Assembly: GCA_022478985.1 (NCBI GenBank)
Contig: JAKSZP010002654.1
Coordinates: forward strand, 1-64,000
Origin: Massospora cicadina
Taxonomy: Eukaryota > Entomophthoromycota > Entomophthoromycetes > Entomophthorales > Entomophthoraceae
DNA: 64,000 nucleotides
Direction of reading: 5' to 3'
Under the pieces are notes generated by a model, which did no database searches, had not been told where the DNA came from, and saw only the letters and a list, made by a program, of their open reading frames with translations. Positions 22,431-33,469 of this stretch are shown one piece after another; the stretch's first letter is position 1; each line of letters begins with the position of its first letter. Position numbers and translations under genes: made by a program.

Positions 22431-23935
22431 ATGTCAGGAAAGCGGAAGATAAGGTTTAGACTGGCCTGACAGTCAGGATGCAAAAACTTCCAAGAGGCGA
22501 TCCAGAATACCAGGAGCACTGCTGCTCAAATGACATTTAAATTGGCTAGGAGATAAGTAACCAATAAGTGCAAATGGGCTGTGAATGTAGAAAGAAACCC
22601 GGTAAAACGTCAAGATGTCACTGCTTTAGGGCATATGAATCTGGGCATAGGAAATTGTAGGACCATATTGGCAGGTTTGTTTTTCTCTATAGGGGAACTG
22701 GATATGACAACATTGACATGGGTGCTGATCCTCATCTGGAGCGGGGATAATTTGTCCATTAAATGCTGAGATCCTGGTGGCTGATTGCCTTGGCTATTGG
22801 AGAAATTCCAAGAAATTTTCAAAAATGTTATACCCAGTTAACTACAGAAAGTAACAGGGTCACCAACATGACTGTGAAAGCCCAGTTGTTGTGCACCCCA
22901 AAATCAAACATTGGGGGCGTCACAGGGTTCTTGCAAAGGATAATTTAAACTAAAAAATGTTTTGAAAGGTGGGTTTTCATAATAATTCAAATAAAGAAAA
23001 TTGATTGTCAATTTTCCTAGTGTGGTACAACTGTTTAGATAACCAATCAATTGAGGAATAGCTTAGGGATGCGCAGGATTTAGCCTTTTAAGTTTTGACT
23101 TACTCAGTGGAACTTTGAGCAGGGGAACTAATTTATTTGGAACTGACTCCAAACGCGTTGGCAGCAGGCCAAGTCATTACAAGTTCATCCATGAACACCC
23201 AAATTGTTTATTTTGCACAATTACAATGATTTAAGTGATGTCTTTCTCCTGACAGGTAATGGGAGCATCCCAAGGCACCCCACATATGGGCAGTCTCAAG
23301 AGATTAGGAACGGGTTCAGGGTGCCCAAACCACCCACACCTGATCGATTTGGCATCCATTTAACCAGATGAGTTTTGACAGATGGAGATTTTAATGCTGA
23401 TGGAGAGGCTATTGCTGACGTCTACTTTTTATGAAGACTCAATATATTCAGAAAGTTTTACCAAAAACCAGTACTAGTCACTTTATTCACCAAAGGTACA
23501 CGGCTGTCAGGCTTTGTTACCAATGGTTTGGTGCTGTCAGCCATTAATGACAAAGGCTTGTTGCTGTTGTCCACATTTGTCCCCTTTGCCCCATGTGGAT
23601 GGCAATTTTTCAACAACTTGACACAAATTACCTCATTCCATCATACCAGTTCTATGATTTGTTAGTACTGAGATAGGTGGAGGAATCCTCAAAGGGTAAT
23701 CCATGACCCACCACTTGTCCATTACATGGGCGAGGTCGTCCTGGGAGACAAGGGGTGAAGCTAGCCTTCTCTGCTTTTATAGATGGGAAAGGTAATTTCA
23801 CCCAATTTAAGTGAAGGAGAAGCTTCCCCAGACTTACAGTTTATCCTTGGCATCAATTTTACAGAAAACCATAATAATAAATTGTTATAAAATATCAGTC
23901 TATCCCCAGAGCTTATTGCCAGTAGATCAAGATTC
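22431..23935 (+). pseudogene. Decayed coding-like stretch of unknown identity
   Basis: Several plus-strand pieces in one frame read like protein. They are a Cys-rich patch GCECRKKPGKTSRCHCF (about 22577-22630), FRVPKPPTPDRFGIHLT (about 23306-23360), DGDFNADGEAIADVYFL (about 23380-23430), then KPVLVTLFTKGTRLSGF (about 23465-23520) and SPDLQFILGINFTENHNN (about 23828-23880). The last piece resembles the ILG-x-x-F end of retroelement proteases. Stops are scattered. It may be a further old retroelement or a transposase remnant; I cannot name it. Confidence 0.3.
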
Positions 23936-24150
23936 TAACTGTTATTGAAGAGTTATCTCCAATGTTTTTTAGAAACAGCTGATACTTTAAAATAGCTCAA
24001 CCTAATCAAATGGGGAGCACATTCAAAACTTAATGATATTATTAAATTATTGAAATAGCTCAACTTGTAAAATGAGTGCACAATATAATAACTTAACATC
24101 ATTATTAATGGTACTATTAAAACTAAGTAATTAATTAGCAGCTGTGTCTA
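23936..24150. other. AT-rich spacer
   Basis: No gene or repeat end is seen. The last five bases (GTCTA) are the left target duplication of the solo LTR. Confidence 0.4.
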
Positions 24151-24992
24151 TGTCATAGTCACATGACATCATAGTGGAGAACAACCCCAAGGATAAGGCT
24201 GGGCGCCAGAAGGCCCAGAAGGTGAAATTACAGGGCCTCCTGGACCTGAGGCATACCCTAGACCAACACTAGGTATGGGCAAAATATGCCCAGGTTGGTA
24301 CTAGTGGGGTGCCAAATGCCCAGCCCCTTGCGTCAGTCCAGGCGTTAAAACGGACATTCTACCAAATTAATGCAGATGGTTCCATTTGGTTCGTTGAGGA
24401 ACTGGGTTTAAAACCCATTCCATTTACGAAACAATGTGTTCATGCTGAATCCAACTCTAATAAATCACCTGAGTGAAGTCAGTTTTGGCATATTCAACCA
24501 ATTCAGATGGTGGCGTTGGCCTATTGGTGGGTCAGTGCTTGGGCCCACTGCAGAAAACCCCTTATTCCCCCATCTGAGCTTAAATATGTTATACCTGACC
24601 AACATTCCTTGTTTGTCAACTTCCCAAATAAAATTTCCCCCATTTTACCATTTTTTAAAATGTTATTCCTAATGATCCTGTGCATGGACCCCTTCGAGGA
24701 GGTCTCATACCATATTACCCATTCCATTTTGAACACAGTAAGATTTCCACCCCATACACCGTTGGTTCGCCCTGGTACCCTCCAACCTGGGTCATTTACC
24801 CCTTCTCTCCTTGTTCACCGCGTCGTTTTTGGTTGGTTATTTTATTGCAATTCTTTGCTTTAGTTATTATTACCAGCACCCTCTTCTGGGCGCTAGTAGC
24901 TTTAGTACTAATGGCTAGTTTCCATGCGTTGGCTCTGTGCACTGAGCACCATCACACTAAAAAACAGAAGAGTTATAGACACTCTCCTTACA
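24151..24992 (+). repeat. Solo LTR of the A family (842 bp) with perfect target duplication
   Basis: It aligns end to end with the A LTR (1158-2012), from TGTCAT to CTCCTTACA. It is flanked by GTCTA at 24146-24150 and GTCTA at 24993-24997. Solo LTRs arise by recombination between the two LTRs of one insertion. The U3 motif is at 24243-24293, with CGT-TGG changed to CAC-TAG compared with the other copy. It contains open stretches (24436-24672, 24507-24863, 24680-25006) corresponding to those in the other A LTR. Confidence 0.92.
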
Positions 24993-24997
24993 GTCTA

Positions 24998-25690
24998 ATT
25001 AACTAGATACCCAATCATGGAAACTTTTAGAGTAATCCAACTTGGTAAAAATCCAAACAATAACTTTAAGTAATGAGCATATTAATAAATTGAAAATTAT
25101 AAACTGATTTTGAAACCACAATCTATTGAGAAGTCCAAAGTAAAAATGAAGTTGCAAGAGCTATAGAAGCCACAGCCAGGCTCCAGACCACAAACAAAAA
25201 TTTATAAAAATGCTAGAGCTCCACAGTATAACTTGCAGAAACAACCCAGAAAGTTAAGCAAAAATAGGGATTTGGACTCTCTCAGCCCTAAACCAAATTG
25301 CAGATGCGAAATTTCATTCTAAACTGAAATTTGGAGTTTATCTCTTAGCTGTACTTTAAGCACCCTGAATCCCATAAATACTAATTTGGTTTTTCAAGTT
25401 TTTTATGTTAGAATATTGCCTTTCATGGATTCTGCTTTTATTATTGTCTAGTTTAATGCTAATAACGCCAAATTACTAAAGTAATTTATGTCTAAGGTCT
25501 GGACTTAATCTGTTTTGTTACTAGCAGAGGTTGAGTGGAGCTCCAGTGCGCTTAGGAGCATCCATTACTAATGATATTCCTAGGCTTCACCATGGTTTAA
25601 CACGCTTAGAAACATGAGTAAAAGTCTCATGTGCCAGAATACAAATCTCAAAATTTCCTAGCGATAACATGTGATCAAATTCAAATTTAT
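24998..25690. other. No recognisable gene
   Basis: AT-rich sequence between the solo LTR and the decayed minus-strand gene. Nothing was identified. Confidence 0.3.
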
Positions 25691-27500
25691 TCAAGATATG
25701 CCAACCAGGGGACAGACAATACCAATAAGCAAAAAAAGAGCTGAACAAATGAAATGAACGGAACAGAGTAATAAACCAAAACAAAAACTCCAACCAGGTG
25801 AAGAGCAGAAACCACTAACCCTCCATGGCAGAGGGTGTGGGGGGTTGGGCGGCTCTTCTGTAGACATACTCTTCATGACAATATCATGATAATTGTAGAA
25901 ACGGACTAAAGTGGAGAGCCAGGGCGTTGGGATATCAGCATAGTGTGGGTGGATGGCGGTGTAAAATGAGTTCTCATCCTCATCATCAATATCAGCTTGG
26001 TATACAGCTTTAACAAAATCCGCTAAGTAATGTTCAGCTTGAATGTGGGCATTGTGGAGTTGGGAAAAATTGGATAAATTTTTGGCTAGTGATTTTAGCA
26101 GATGTGTCAAAGTCTGCTAGTTTAACAATATGCATGACAGCAGCTTTGACAAAATCAAATAAATTAGTCATTTCGCTTCACGATGCTTCAGGGAATCAAA
26201 GGGGTAGTAGAGTGTGGTCAGCCCAAGTTGGAATTGAGCCTCTGATTGAGCCACTGCTTTGCGTAGGTTGGAGCAATGGGGAGAAGCCACCGCTGCGAAG
26301 GCAAGCTGGTGGTCACTTTGGTAGGGGGTGTCATTTGGTTTAGGTGTAAAGCGTTTTAAGGATGAGGCTTTGTCAAAATCAGAAGGGAAAAATTTGGCCT
26401 GACCATAATCAAACTGTCCAAGAGGTTCACCAGAATCCTCACTCATGATAATTTTACCTTATCATTAACCTCAGTCAATAGGTCTCATGGATTTTGGTTC
26501 ACAAGAATAGTGGCTGACAAATATGGGTGGGTAATAGTCAAATGGGCTGCTTCAGTGCGAATGGTGGCCCAAGGCTGACTCCAGTGTGGGAAAAATTGGT
26601 TTGGTTGATGTGGGTGGTTTATTTGGTGAGCTGATTTCCCACTCTTGCCCATCAAATGATAACGTTGAGTGGGAGGGGCAACAAAACTCCCCATTCAGAT
26701 TCCGCTGAATGTGGCTCAGAAGCCACACCAGAGGAAGTGGTTTGGGCGCAGAATTTTTGAATGGTCAAGTCTAAACAGAGAGGAAAAATTTTGTGACCAT
26801 TATCCACCCAAGCCCAAAAGTAGTGCTCAGGTGCCGCTGCAATATGAGCATATGGGATATTTGTTGGGCTATGGCAGGGTGGTGTGGGATATTAGTAGCA
26901 GTGGCGCGAGGTGCAGCAAGGTGATCTGCACCTGAAGGAATGGCGAAGACAAGTATTGGATGTGTCTCATAAGCCAGAAGCCCCACTATCAGCTGATCAT
27001 ATAAAATATGGGGTGGGAGGCGAGATGGGAGGGATGCAAAGGACTCCACCAATGTGGTGTCTGAAGGAAGGCAAGTATGGGTAGTAGGGATGGGAGTCTT
27101 TTATAAAGAAGGGGGGTTAAAGCCTCTGCTGTAGCATCCTCCTCCCTTGAAAATCATATGTCAAAATAGCCCTTAAATGGGCGGAAATTGATAAAGCCAG
27201 CTAGTGCAAATAAGGCGGTGGACAATTCAATAATTGTCTTTTTGGCATATGGGAATAAACGCCCATAGTCGAATCATAGGCAATATTGGATAGTGGAGCG
27301 AGGGAAGGCAAGAGGATGGGGGCAAGAAGGGTGGATGTGCGCCAGGTGGAGCGCTAAGTCCCATGGGGGACTTAAAAGATGGAAGAATTTGGTGGACTCT
27401 TCAACCCCGTGTGAACATGTTTTCCCACAGGTCAGAAAATGCTAGGTGGAGGAGCACAGCTACCCCTCATTGGAGCAGCAGGCGAAATATCTGCGGACAT
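25691..27500 (-). pseudogene. Decayed minus-strand gene of unknown function
   Basis: Collinear minus-strand pieces read like one protein of about 550-600 residues. A start MSADISPAAPMRGS is at 27500. FDYGRLFPYAKKTIIELSTA follows (about 27160-27270), then a piece from 27052 to 26771 (LPPHILYDQLIVGLLAY), then MSEDSGEPLGQFDYGQAKFF (26446 to 26168). A helical, acidic piece ends it (26110 to about 25800: LADFVKAVYQADIDDEDENS). At least three stops and two frame changes break it. Composition is less AT-rich than the surroundings. I recognise no domain; it might be a host gene or the first ORF of a retroelement. Element C inserted about 170 bp upstream of the start. Confidence 0.45.
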
Positions 27501-27669
27501 TTTTAGAAATGGGCGTGGCCAGGTGGCGTTGGTAAAATAAACTCTTTTATTCTTGTAGAATTCTCTTAAGGTGAGATTGAGCAGAAAAAAGAGTTTAGTA
27601 ACTTGTGATCAATTAAATAACTTATTGCAACTGGATCAGGCCCTTTCAAATTAACACTTCCTGAGCAAG
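27501..27669. other. Upstream region of the decayed gene, up to the insertion of element C
   Basis: There is no clear TATA box. The right edge is the TGGGC target duplication (27670-27674) of element C. Confidence 0.4.
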
Positions 27670-27674
27670 TGGGC

Positions 27675-28806
27675 AGTTGGAAAAATTTGCCCACATTCCA
27701 AACTGACTAGACTACCAGGGGTCACTAGGGGATAATTATCTATAGCGAAGTAAATTGGATATTGGTTGACCCTGATTTTGGGTTAACAATGTTTGGGGGA
27801 CTTTAGGTAATTCTCCTGGTTCAGATTCATTGAGGATCAATATGGGTGAATGCTTAAGATCTACTCGGGCAGAGTTGCCAACAAAATGGGGACATCTAAT
27901 AGTTGATCAATAATTAACTATCAGGTGTACCAATTGGGATTGTTCAGGTTTCATCACTGACTTATTGGGAATTTAAGGATCAATTTGTAAGGCAAGTGAT
28001 GCAACCTGCAACTAGTTAATCAATCAGTTGGTGTGCGACCTGCTTTAATGGGTAACAAGTCCCATTACTTAAGCAGGTCGCTTGCCAAATATGGTGGTTC
28101 ACTGGGATTGAGAGGAAAAAGTTAGGGACACATTTTCTGACTCTTTCCGTTTTAGGTCTTGAGGATGTTCAACAACGGAATCCTAGCCAGGATGGAGAAG
28201 ACCATCTCTGATGAGATGACAATGGGTAATTCAATGGAAATGGCTGCTGTTTCATTATTAAGGTGCCAGCCAAGGTTTGGGCGCCAAATTCCCACTGTAA
28301 ATTCCCAAATTAATTCACTTAGTAAAAAGGTCAATAATTTACCAGAAACATATTTTTATCAAAAGGACAACATTTTAACAGAATCCATTATTAGTTCTAT
28401 TCTTATTCAAGGGCTAATTGCTATGTGCTTTAATTGGAGACTCTTTAGGATAAAGAGTAAGGATTGAGGATCCAGAAAAGAGAAGCTGAGCTGAATTGGG
28501 GATTGCTACTGACTGTATGTCACCAAAGAGAAGCCATAAATGAGGATTTGAGTGTGATCAAGTTAGGCGGTATAAGGATTCAAATCCCTACTGAGGACAT
28601 CTTAGATATTTGAGGAGGAACACTGGTCAAGCGTTAGACCTAACCTTAGTGATCTACTCAATTACAGATAATGGTCTTCATAATATTATTATACAAATAT
28701 ATATTATTATCAGACAACATGAAGGATTGCACAACACTGAACCTGTGCAGTTGTAAATTTAGGCTTATCAGTTGTGAACAATATACAAAACCCAGAAGTT
28801 TTAACA
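27675..28806 (+). repeat. 5' LTR of element C (1132 bp)
   Basis: It starts AGTTGGAAAAATTTGCCC (the first base changed from the expected T) and ends AGTTTTAACA. It aligns with 56815-58230 apart from the SINE in that copy, and with the C1 LTR at 2925-4083. Confidence 0.88.
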
Positions 28807-28808
28807 AT

Positions 28809-28821
28809 TGGTGCTCTCTAC
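28809..28821 (+). promoter_or_regulatory. Primer-binding site of element C
   Basis: TGGTGCTCTCTAC lies two bases after the 5' LTR and is identical to the site in element D. It starts with TGG, consistent with a tRNA 3' end. Confidence 0.7.
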
Positions 28822-28854
28822 AGGGGTGTAGTTGGTTAAGATACTAGGGCACGA

Positions 28855-30070
28855 TGTCATATAAGGATGAAATAAGAAAACTCAGGACTGAGTTAGCACC
28901 ATCAACCAGAACACTTTGAATTCTGCAGATCATTTGGAATTTTCTTCCTTGGAGGAGAGAATTACCAAGATTGAGGAAGGTGTTTAAAATGTCACTAGTT
29001 TCAGCAATGAGTTACTTGTTAAGTAACGTCATTTAAGAAAAAGGAAAGAGATTTAGTTTGAGAAGTCTTATTCTTTTAAATGAAGTGTGAAATGGATTGC
29101 ATTCAATTATGGGCATTCAGCACAGATATAGAGCGACTGTTTAAGCAAGCTGAGGAGTTGATGACTCACAAATGTGAACGTGAGCCATATTCAGTGACCA
29201 ACACTGAAGAAAGAACTTCACAAACTCCAGTGGAAAAGATGACTACCCCAAGAATATGCCACCCGCTTTCACAGCCATTTTGGAGATGACTCCCAAATTT
29301 TACTCCTCAAGTTTGTCAAGCAGCTGAACCAAGAGAGGTGACTAGAGAAACTTCAGAAGAATTTAAAGTGACACCAAAATTACCTACTTTCTATCAGGAT
29401 AACATTACTGTGTTTTTCCAATTATTAGATATGACAATGTTAAGATATGGCTATCATCAAAAGGCTTTGAAGGTGATGAATTGTTTAAATACCAATTGTC
29501 AGAATCTAGAGCTGCCCATCTAGAGGGGGACAGCTGGTCGTACTCAGAGGCCAAGGTGTTCATTTATGAAGTAATTAGGAATTACACGCACATGTTGAAG
29601 CGCAAGCAAGAATTAATGGGCATTTAATTCCAGAAGAACGAATCCTTAGCAAGTTTTGCCGATCATTTCTACCAAAAATTGCAGATTTTGGTTGGAGCAA
29701 TTGTGCTGGATGATTTTGACGCCCAGATCACACTACAAGCAGCCCTTTGGCCCTATCACAATTTGCATCAAATGATGTCTTCCATGTTTGTGACAGAGAT
29801 TACCACCTCTCATATGATTGATCATTTGAAAATATTAGGAGCTCCTTTGATGCTAAAAATAGAAGCTTCAAATTGAATCCAGTACAAAATTTGAATCCCA
29901 CAAGGGGGACCAAGAGCGCTAAGGAGTTATATAACCAAACTGTGCCAGTAAATAAGCCCAAAGAGTTTAAACGGATCAATAAGAAAAAATAATCTGTTAC
30001 CAGTGCAGAGGAATAAACATTTTTCTGTGCACTTCAAGAAATTTAAAGATCAGATCAATGTTGCCCAAGT
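28855..30070 (+). pseudogene. Element C gag
   Basis: Broken capsid-like sequence: IERLFKQAEELMTHKC (about 29125-29175), VTPKLPTFYQDNITVFFQLL (about 29370-29430) and ESLASFADHFYQKLQILVGA (about 29643-29700), the usual retrotransposon gag core in which a short fixed segment is followed by a hydrophobic helix. About ten stops or shifts are present and no zinc knuckle survives recognisably. It would form the particle shell. Confidence 0.65.
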
Positions 30071-30479
30071 GAAAGAGTCTAAACACGCTCAGGAGTTGGT
30101 AAAAAGGGCCCACGGCTTAGATGGGGACAGTCTAGAGCTGTAGAAAAACCTGTTCCTCATGTAATTATGCATGACGAAATTTACATCAGTGATATGTTTG
30201 TAGATGATGCGCAGGATCAGCTATATCAAGTGGTCAATTTTGATGTGAACGTGATAACAAGATCCAGAGCAAAGGGGATTGACCCTAAAATAATTAAAGA
30301 AGTTGCTCAGCTGTACATTTGACAACTGGCAGACAAGATTCGAGCCACAGATAATCCAAGCGAATTGACTGAAGTCAAATTAGATGAGGTAAATTTGTCA
30401 AGCCCCTTTGGCGCAATCAAGAAACTGTTTCCTGATCTATCAGCACAACTAATTCACACCCTTGATTCAGCAAATAATG

Positions 30480-30900
30480 CTGCTATACACTCAGTAAATA
30501 TGGTTTTACAATACTCCATTTGTATTTATATATATTAGTTAATTGAGTACAGGCGAGGGTGATAGTTGACAGTGGAGCGCCCATCAATATTGTTTTGACC
30601 AAGCTGGTGAAGAGAATGAAGATCTAACCCAATTTAGGACGCAAGAAAGAATATGGGACATCCAGGCCAGATACCACCATCTCATGTGGAGCTTATAGCG
30701 CTCTACCACTTTGATTTTGATCTTTAGTGGTATCTGCTCCAGCAATAGTTTGGCCAATCAAAACTACAATATTCTGATTAATACAAAGTTTCTACAAAAA
30801 TATGGAGTTAAATGTAACTTTGAGGATAATACATTAACCATATTGGGTCAGACGTTACCATTGGTTTATCAAAAACATGTGGGAAGCTCCACTGACTAGG
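30480..30900 (+). pseudogene. Element C aspartic protease
   Basis: The core VQARVIVDSGAPINIVLTKL has its active site at 30568-30579 as D-S-G-A, a normal retropepsin variant. The downstream half (YNILINTKFLQKYGVKCNFE, about 30771-30830) matches the end of the fold. Frame changes lie between the halves. The order before RT is as in other gypsy pol genes. Confidence 0.75.
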
Positions 30901-31359
30901 AGAAATAACTTCATCAATCTGATCCACAATGACAGCATTGTCCTGATTTGATACCAACTAGTTGGCCAAAAGTGACGAGAAATGCCAATTGAAATCATAA
31001 AAATTGGGGAACTCTGCTGAGGATCAAGAGTGTGAGAACCATACCGCTGGGATCACAAAAAATAGTCAACACAGGGTTGACATTGGAGATACCTGAGTTG
31101 CTGTATGGGGGATTCAGAAGCCCCTGGAAGAAGTCCAGAGTAGATCCTTGTGTGGCTCCTAGAATAATTATGCTGGGCCATGGAGAAATTCGAGTTCTCC
31201 TGGCGGATTTGAGTGAAAAACTGATGAAGATTGAGAAGAATCAGATCGTCATGTTTGTTCACCTAATTCTGATGGCTGAATTGAGGAAAATCCAAATTTT
31301 GGGACCCTTGATAAAATGGGATTACCAGCTGGGGTGACCAAGAGTATCAATTTATTGGT

Positions 31360-32350
31360 TAATTGAGAGTAACTCGCTGATATGACGGACAGACAGCAGG
31401 AATAGGTGCTGAATTATTTGATAAGTATTGGGAAGTATTTGCCCAGGACAACCATGATTTGAGATGCATGAGAGATGTAATCGACAAAGTCAATACTGGA
31501 GAAAATTTGCTGATAATAATGAGACCAATTTGACGGTCAAAGGTGGCTGATATGGTAGTAGATGAAGAAATTAGCAAACTAGTGAATCATCTTCTGGTTC
31601 CATAATCAAGTCCCTGGGTGAGCCCTATCCTTATCATGAAGAAGAAGGATGTCTCTAATTTAGTGTCAATCAATTATTGGAAGCTGAACAACATTATGAA
31701 GAAGGATTCATACCCACTACCACAAATCAATGATGCGCTAGATTATCTGGGAGAAGCGAAGTATTTCTCTACTATGGATCTAATATTGGGATATTGGCAG
31801 ATCGATTTTCTAAGAGAAGACCAGGAGAAATGCGTGATTATCACTGCGCAGAGGATTAACCAACTGATGAGGATGCCACAGAGTCTATGCAATGCACCTG
31901 TGACATTCCAGAGGGCGTGGACGCCATACTAAATGACTTGAAGTTGTCATGCATTCTGGTGTACTTGTACTATATAAATGTGTTCAGTAAGACGTTTTTT
32001 GACTATTTGCACCACTTGGAGGAAGTGTTTAAGTGACAATACACAGCCAACCTGAAGATTAAGCTGATGAAGTGCCACTTCTACAAGAAAGAGTTAGAAT
32101 ATCTGGGATTTGTAATCAACTCTAGTGGACTGCAGCTGCAAGCCCAGAAGATCAAAGCAATAGAGAGAATGGTTGTACCAAAGAGTGTCTGAGATATCCA
32201 AGTGTTTTCTGGAATGTCAGATACTATAGAAGATTCATTAAATATTTTTCAAGGATTGCTGGCCCCTCTTCCATTTACCTAAAATCTGAAAAAAGAATTC
32301 GTTTGGAGTGAAGAGGCCCAGAGATCCTTTGATGAATTATGCCAATATTT
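31360..32350 (+). pseudogene. Element C reverse transcriptase with lost catalytic aspartates
   Basis: The blocks SPILIMKKKDVSNLVSINYW, IMKKDSYPLPQINDALDYL, YFSTMDLILGYWQI and MRMPQSLCNAPVTFQRA run from 31618 to 31920. The catalytic box, normally Y-x-D-D, reads Y-L-Y-Y (31962-31973), so both metal-binding Asp codons are gone. The thumb region (LEYLGFVINSSGLQL, about 32092-32140) follows. Frameshifts at about 31915 and 32220 and many TGA codons confirm a dead gene. Confidence 0.85.
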
Positions 32351-32780
32351 AATAAATTCTCTAATTTTGAAATATTTGAATTTTGATTGAGAACTTATAA
32401 TACAAACCGATGCTTTGCTAACGGCGATTGGTTCTATACTGGGCCAAGTAGATGAGCTTAAGACAAGCGTCCAGTGGTATATGTGAGCCTGAAACTCTCA
32501 GCCACTTAGAGAAATTACACTGTGACTGAGTGTGAATGCCAATCGGTCATTTACTCCTATAAAGTTTTAGTTGTATATCCATGGTTTGCATCTCAGAGTG
32601 GTGATGGACCACTACTCGTTGCATTGGCTACACAATTTAATAGAACCAGAAGGATGACTGGCTTGATGGGCACTAAAGCTACAGGCTTATAATTATGATA
32701 TAGTCCACCGAGATGTAGCTTCTCATCAGAATGTGGATGGCTTATCATGGTTATCAATAGTCCAGGTGATATACCAGCAA
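32351..32780 (+). pseudogene. Element C RNase H
   Basis: LIIQTDALLTAIGSILGQ (about 32393-32448) holds the first Asp. VVMDHYSLHWLHNLIEPEG is followed by two stops where element D reads DGRLARWALKL, with TGA replacing Arg codons. HQNVDGLSWLS (about 32727-32760) ends the domain. Confidence 0.78.
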
Positions 32781-32879
32781 GTGGATGAGCTACTCCAGAG
32801 AATGGTCAATGAAGAAATTGGGAACGAGCCCTGAGAAATCCAAGGTGCACTTCAAAAAGTGATGGAAAACACAGAGACC

Positions 32880-33469
32880 ATGGATGGACAAGTTTTCAAG
32901 ACAATCAATGGGTAGTGATTACTACTCTTAAAGTCATCAGAACGAGCGACTATTGTTCAAGCTGCTCATAAGGTTGTTGGGCACAGAGGCCTGAGGAAGA
33001 TGAATGATCATATTTGCCAGTATTACTACAAGGAGTCCATCCACTATAATGTAACGGACTATCTGGCTTGTTGTGTGGAGTGCTAGTTGCACAAGCCACT
33101 CAAGAACATGACTGGATACTGACTGGTTCGCCCTGGATTTTCTTGGTATACAGTGCTCATTGATGTGATGGGACCACTAACCATGAGTACTGGGGGTATA
33201 AAATACATCATGGTTGCAATTGACCATTTGATGTGATGGGTTGAGATGAAGGCCCGGAAAAAGTATATGTTACAAGCACTGAAAAGTTTATCCTAGATCA
33301 AGTAGTATACTGACATGGATGCCTGCATATCCTGCTGAGTGACAATGGAACGAAATTCACATCTCATGTGATCCCACATTAAATAGAATAATGAGTATAC
33401 AAGGAGTCATGTCTGTACCATACCAGCTGGAGATGAACGGACTGGTAGAATGGGTCAATGGAATGCTGG
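32880..33469 (+). pseudogene. Element C integrase, N-terminal and core part (interrupted)
   Basis: The zinc-binding module keeps AAHKVVGHRGLRK (H-x4-H-like) and CCVEC (about 32958-33085). The core shows VLIDVMGPL (first Asp, about 33160), SDNGTKFTS (second Asp at 33341-33343) and NGLVEWVNGML (Glu at 33448-33450). The frame is shifted between the latter two. The sequence stops at GCTGG (33465-33469), where B2 begins, and continues at 40375. Confidence 0.82.

Noticed and set aside
26089..26343. Plus-strand frames at 26089-26343 and 26669-26935
   Set aside because: They lie opposite the decayed minus-strand gene, which has the better protein-like composition and continuity.
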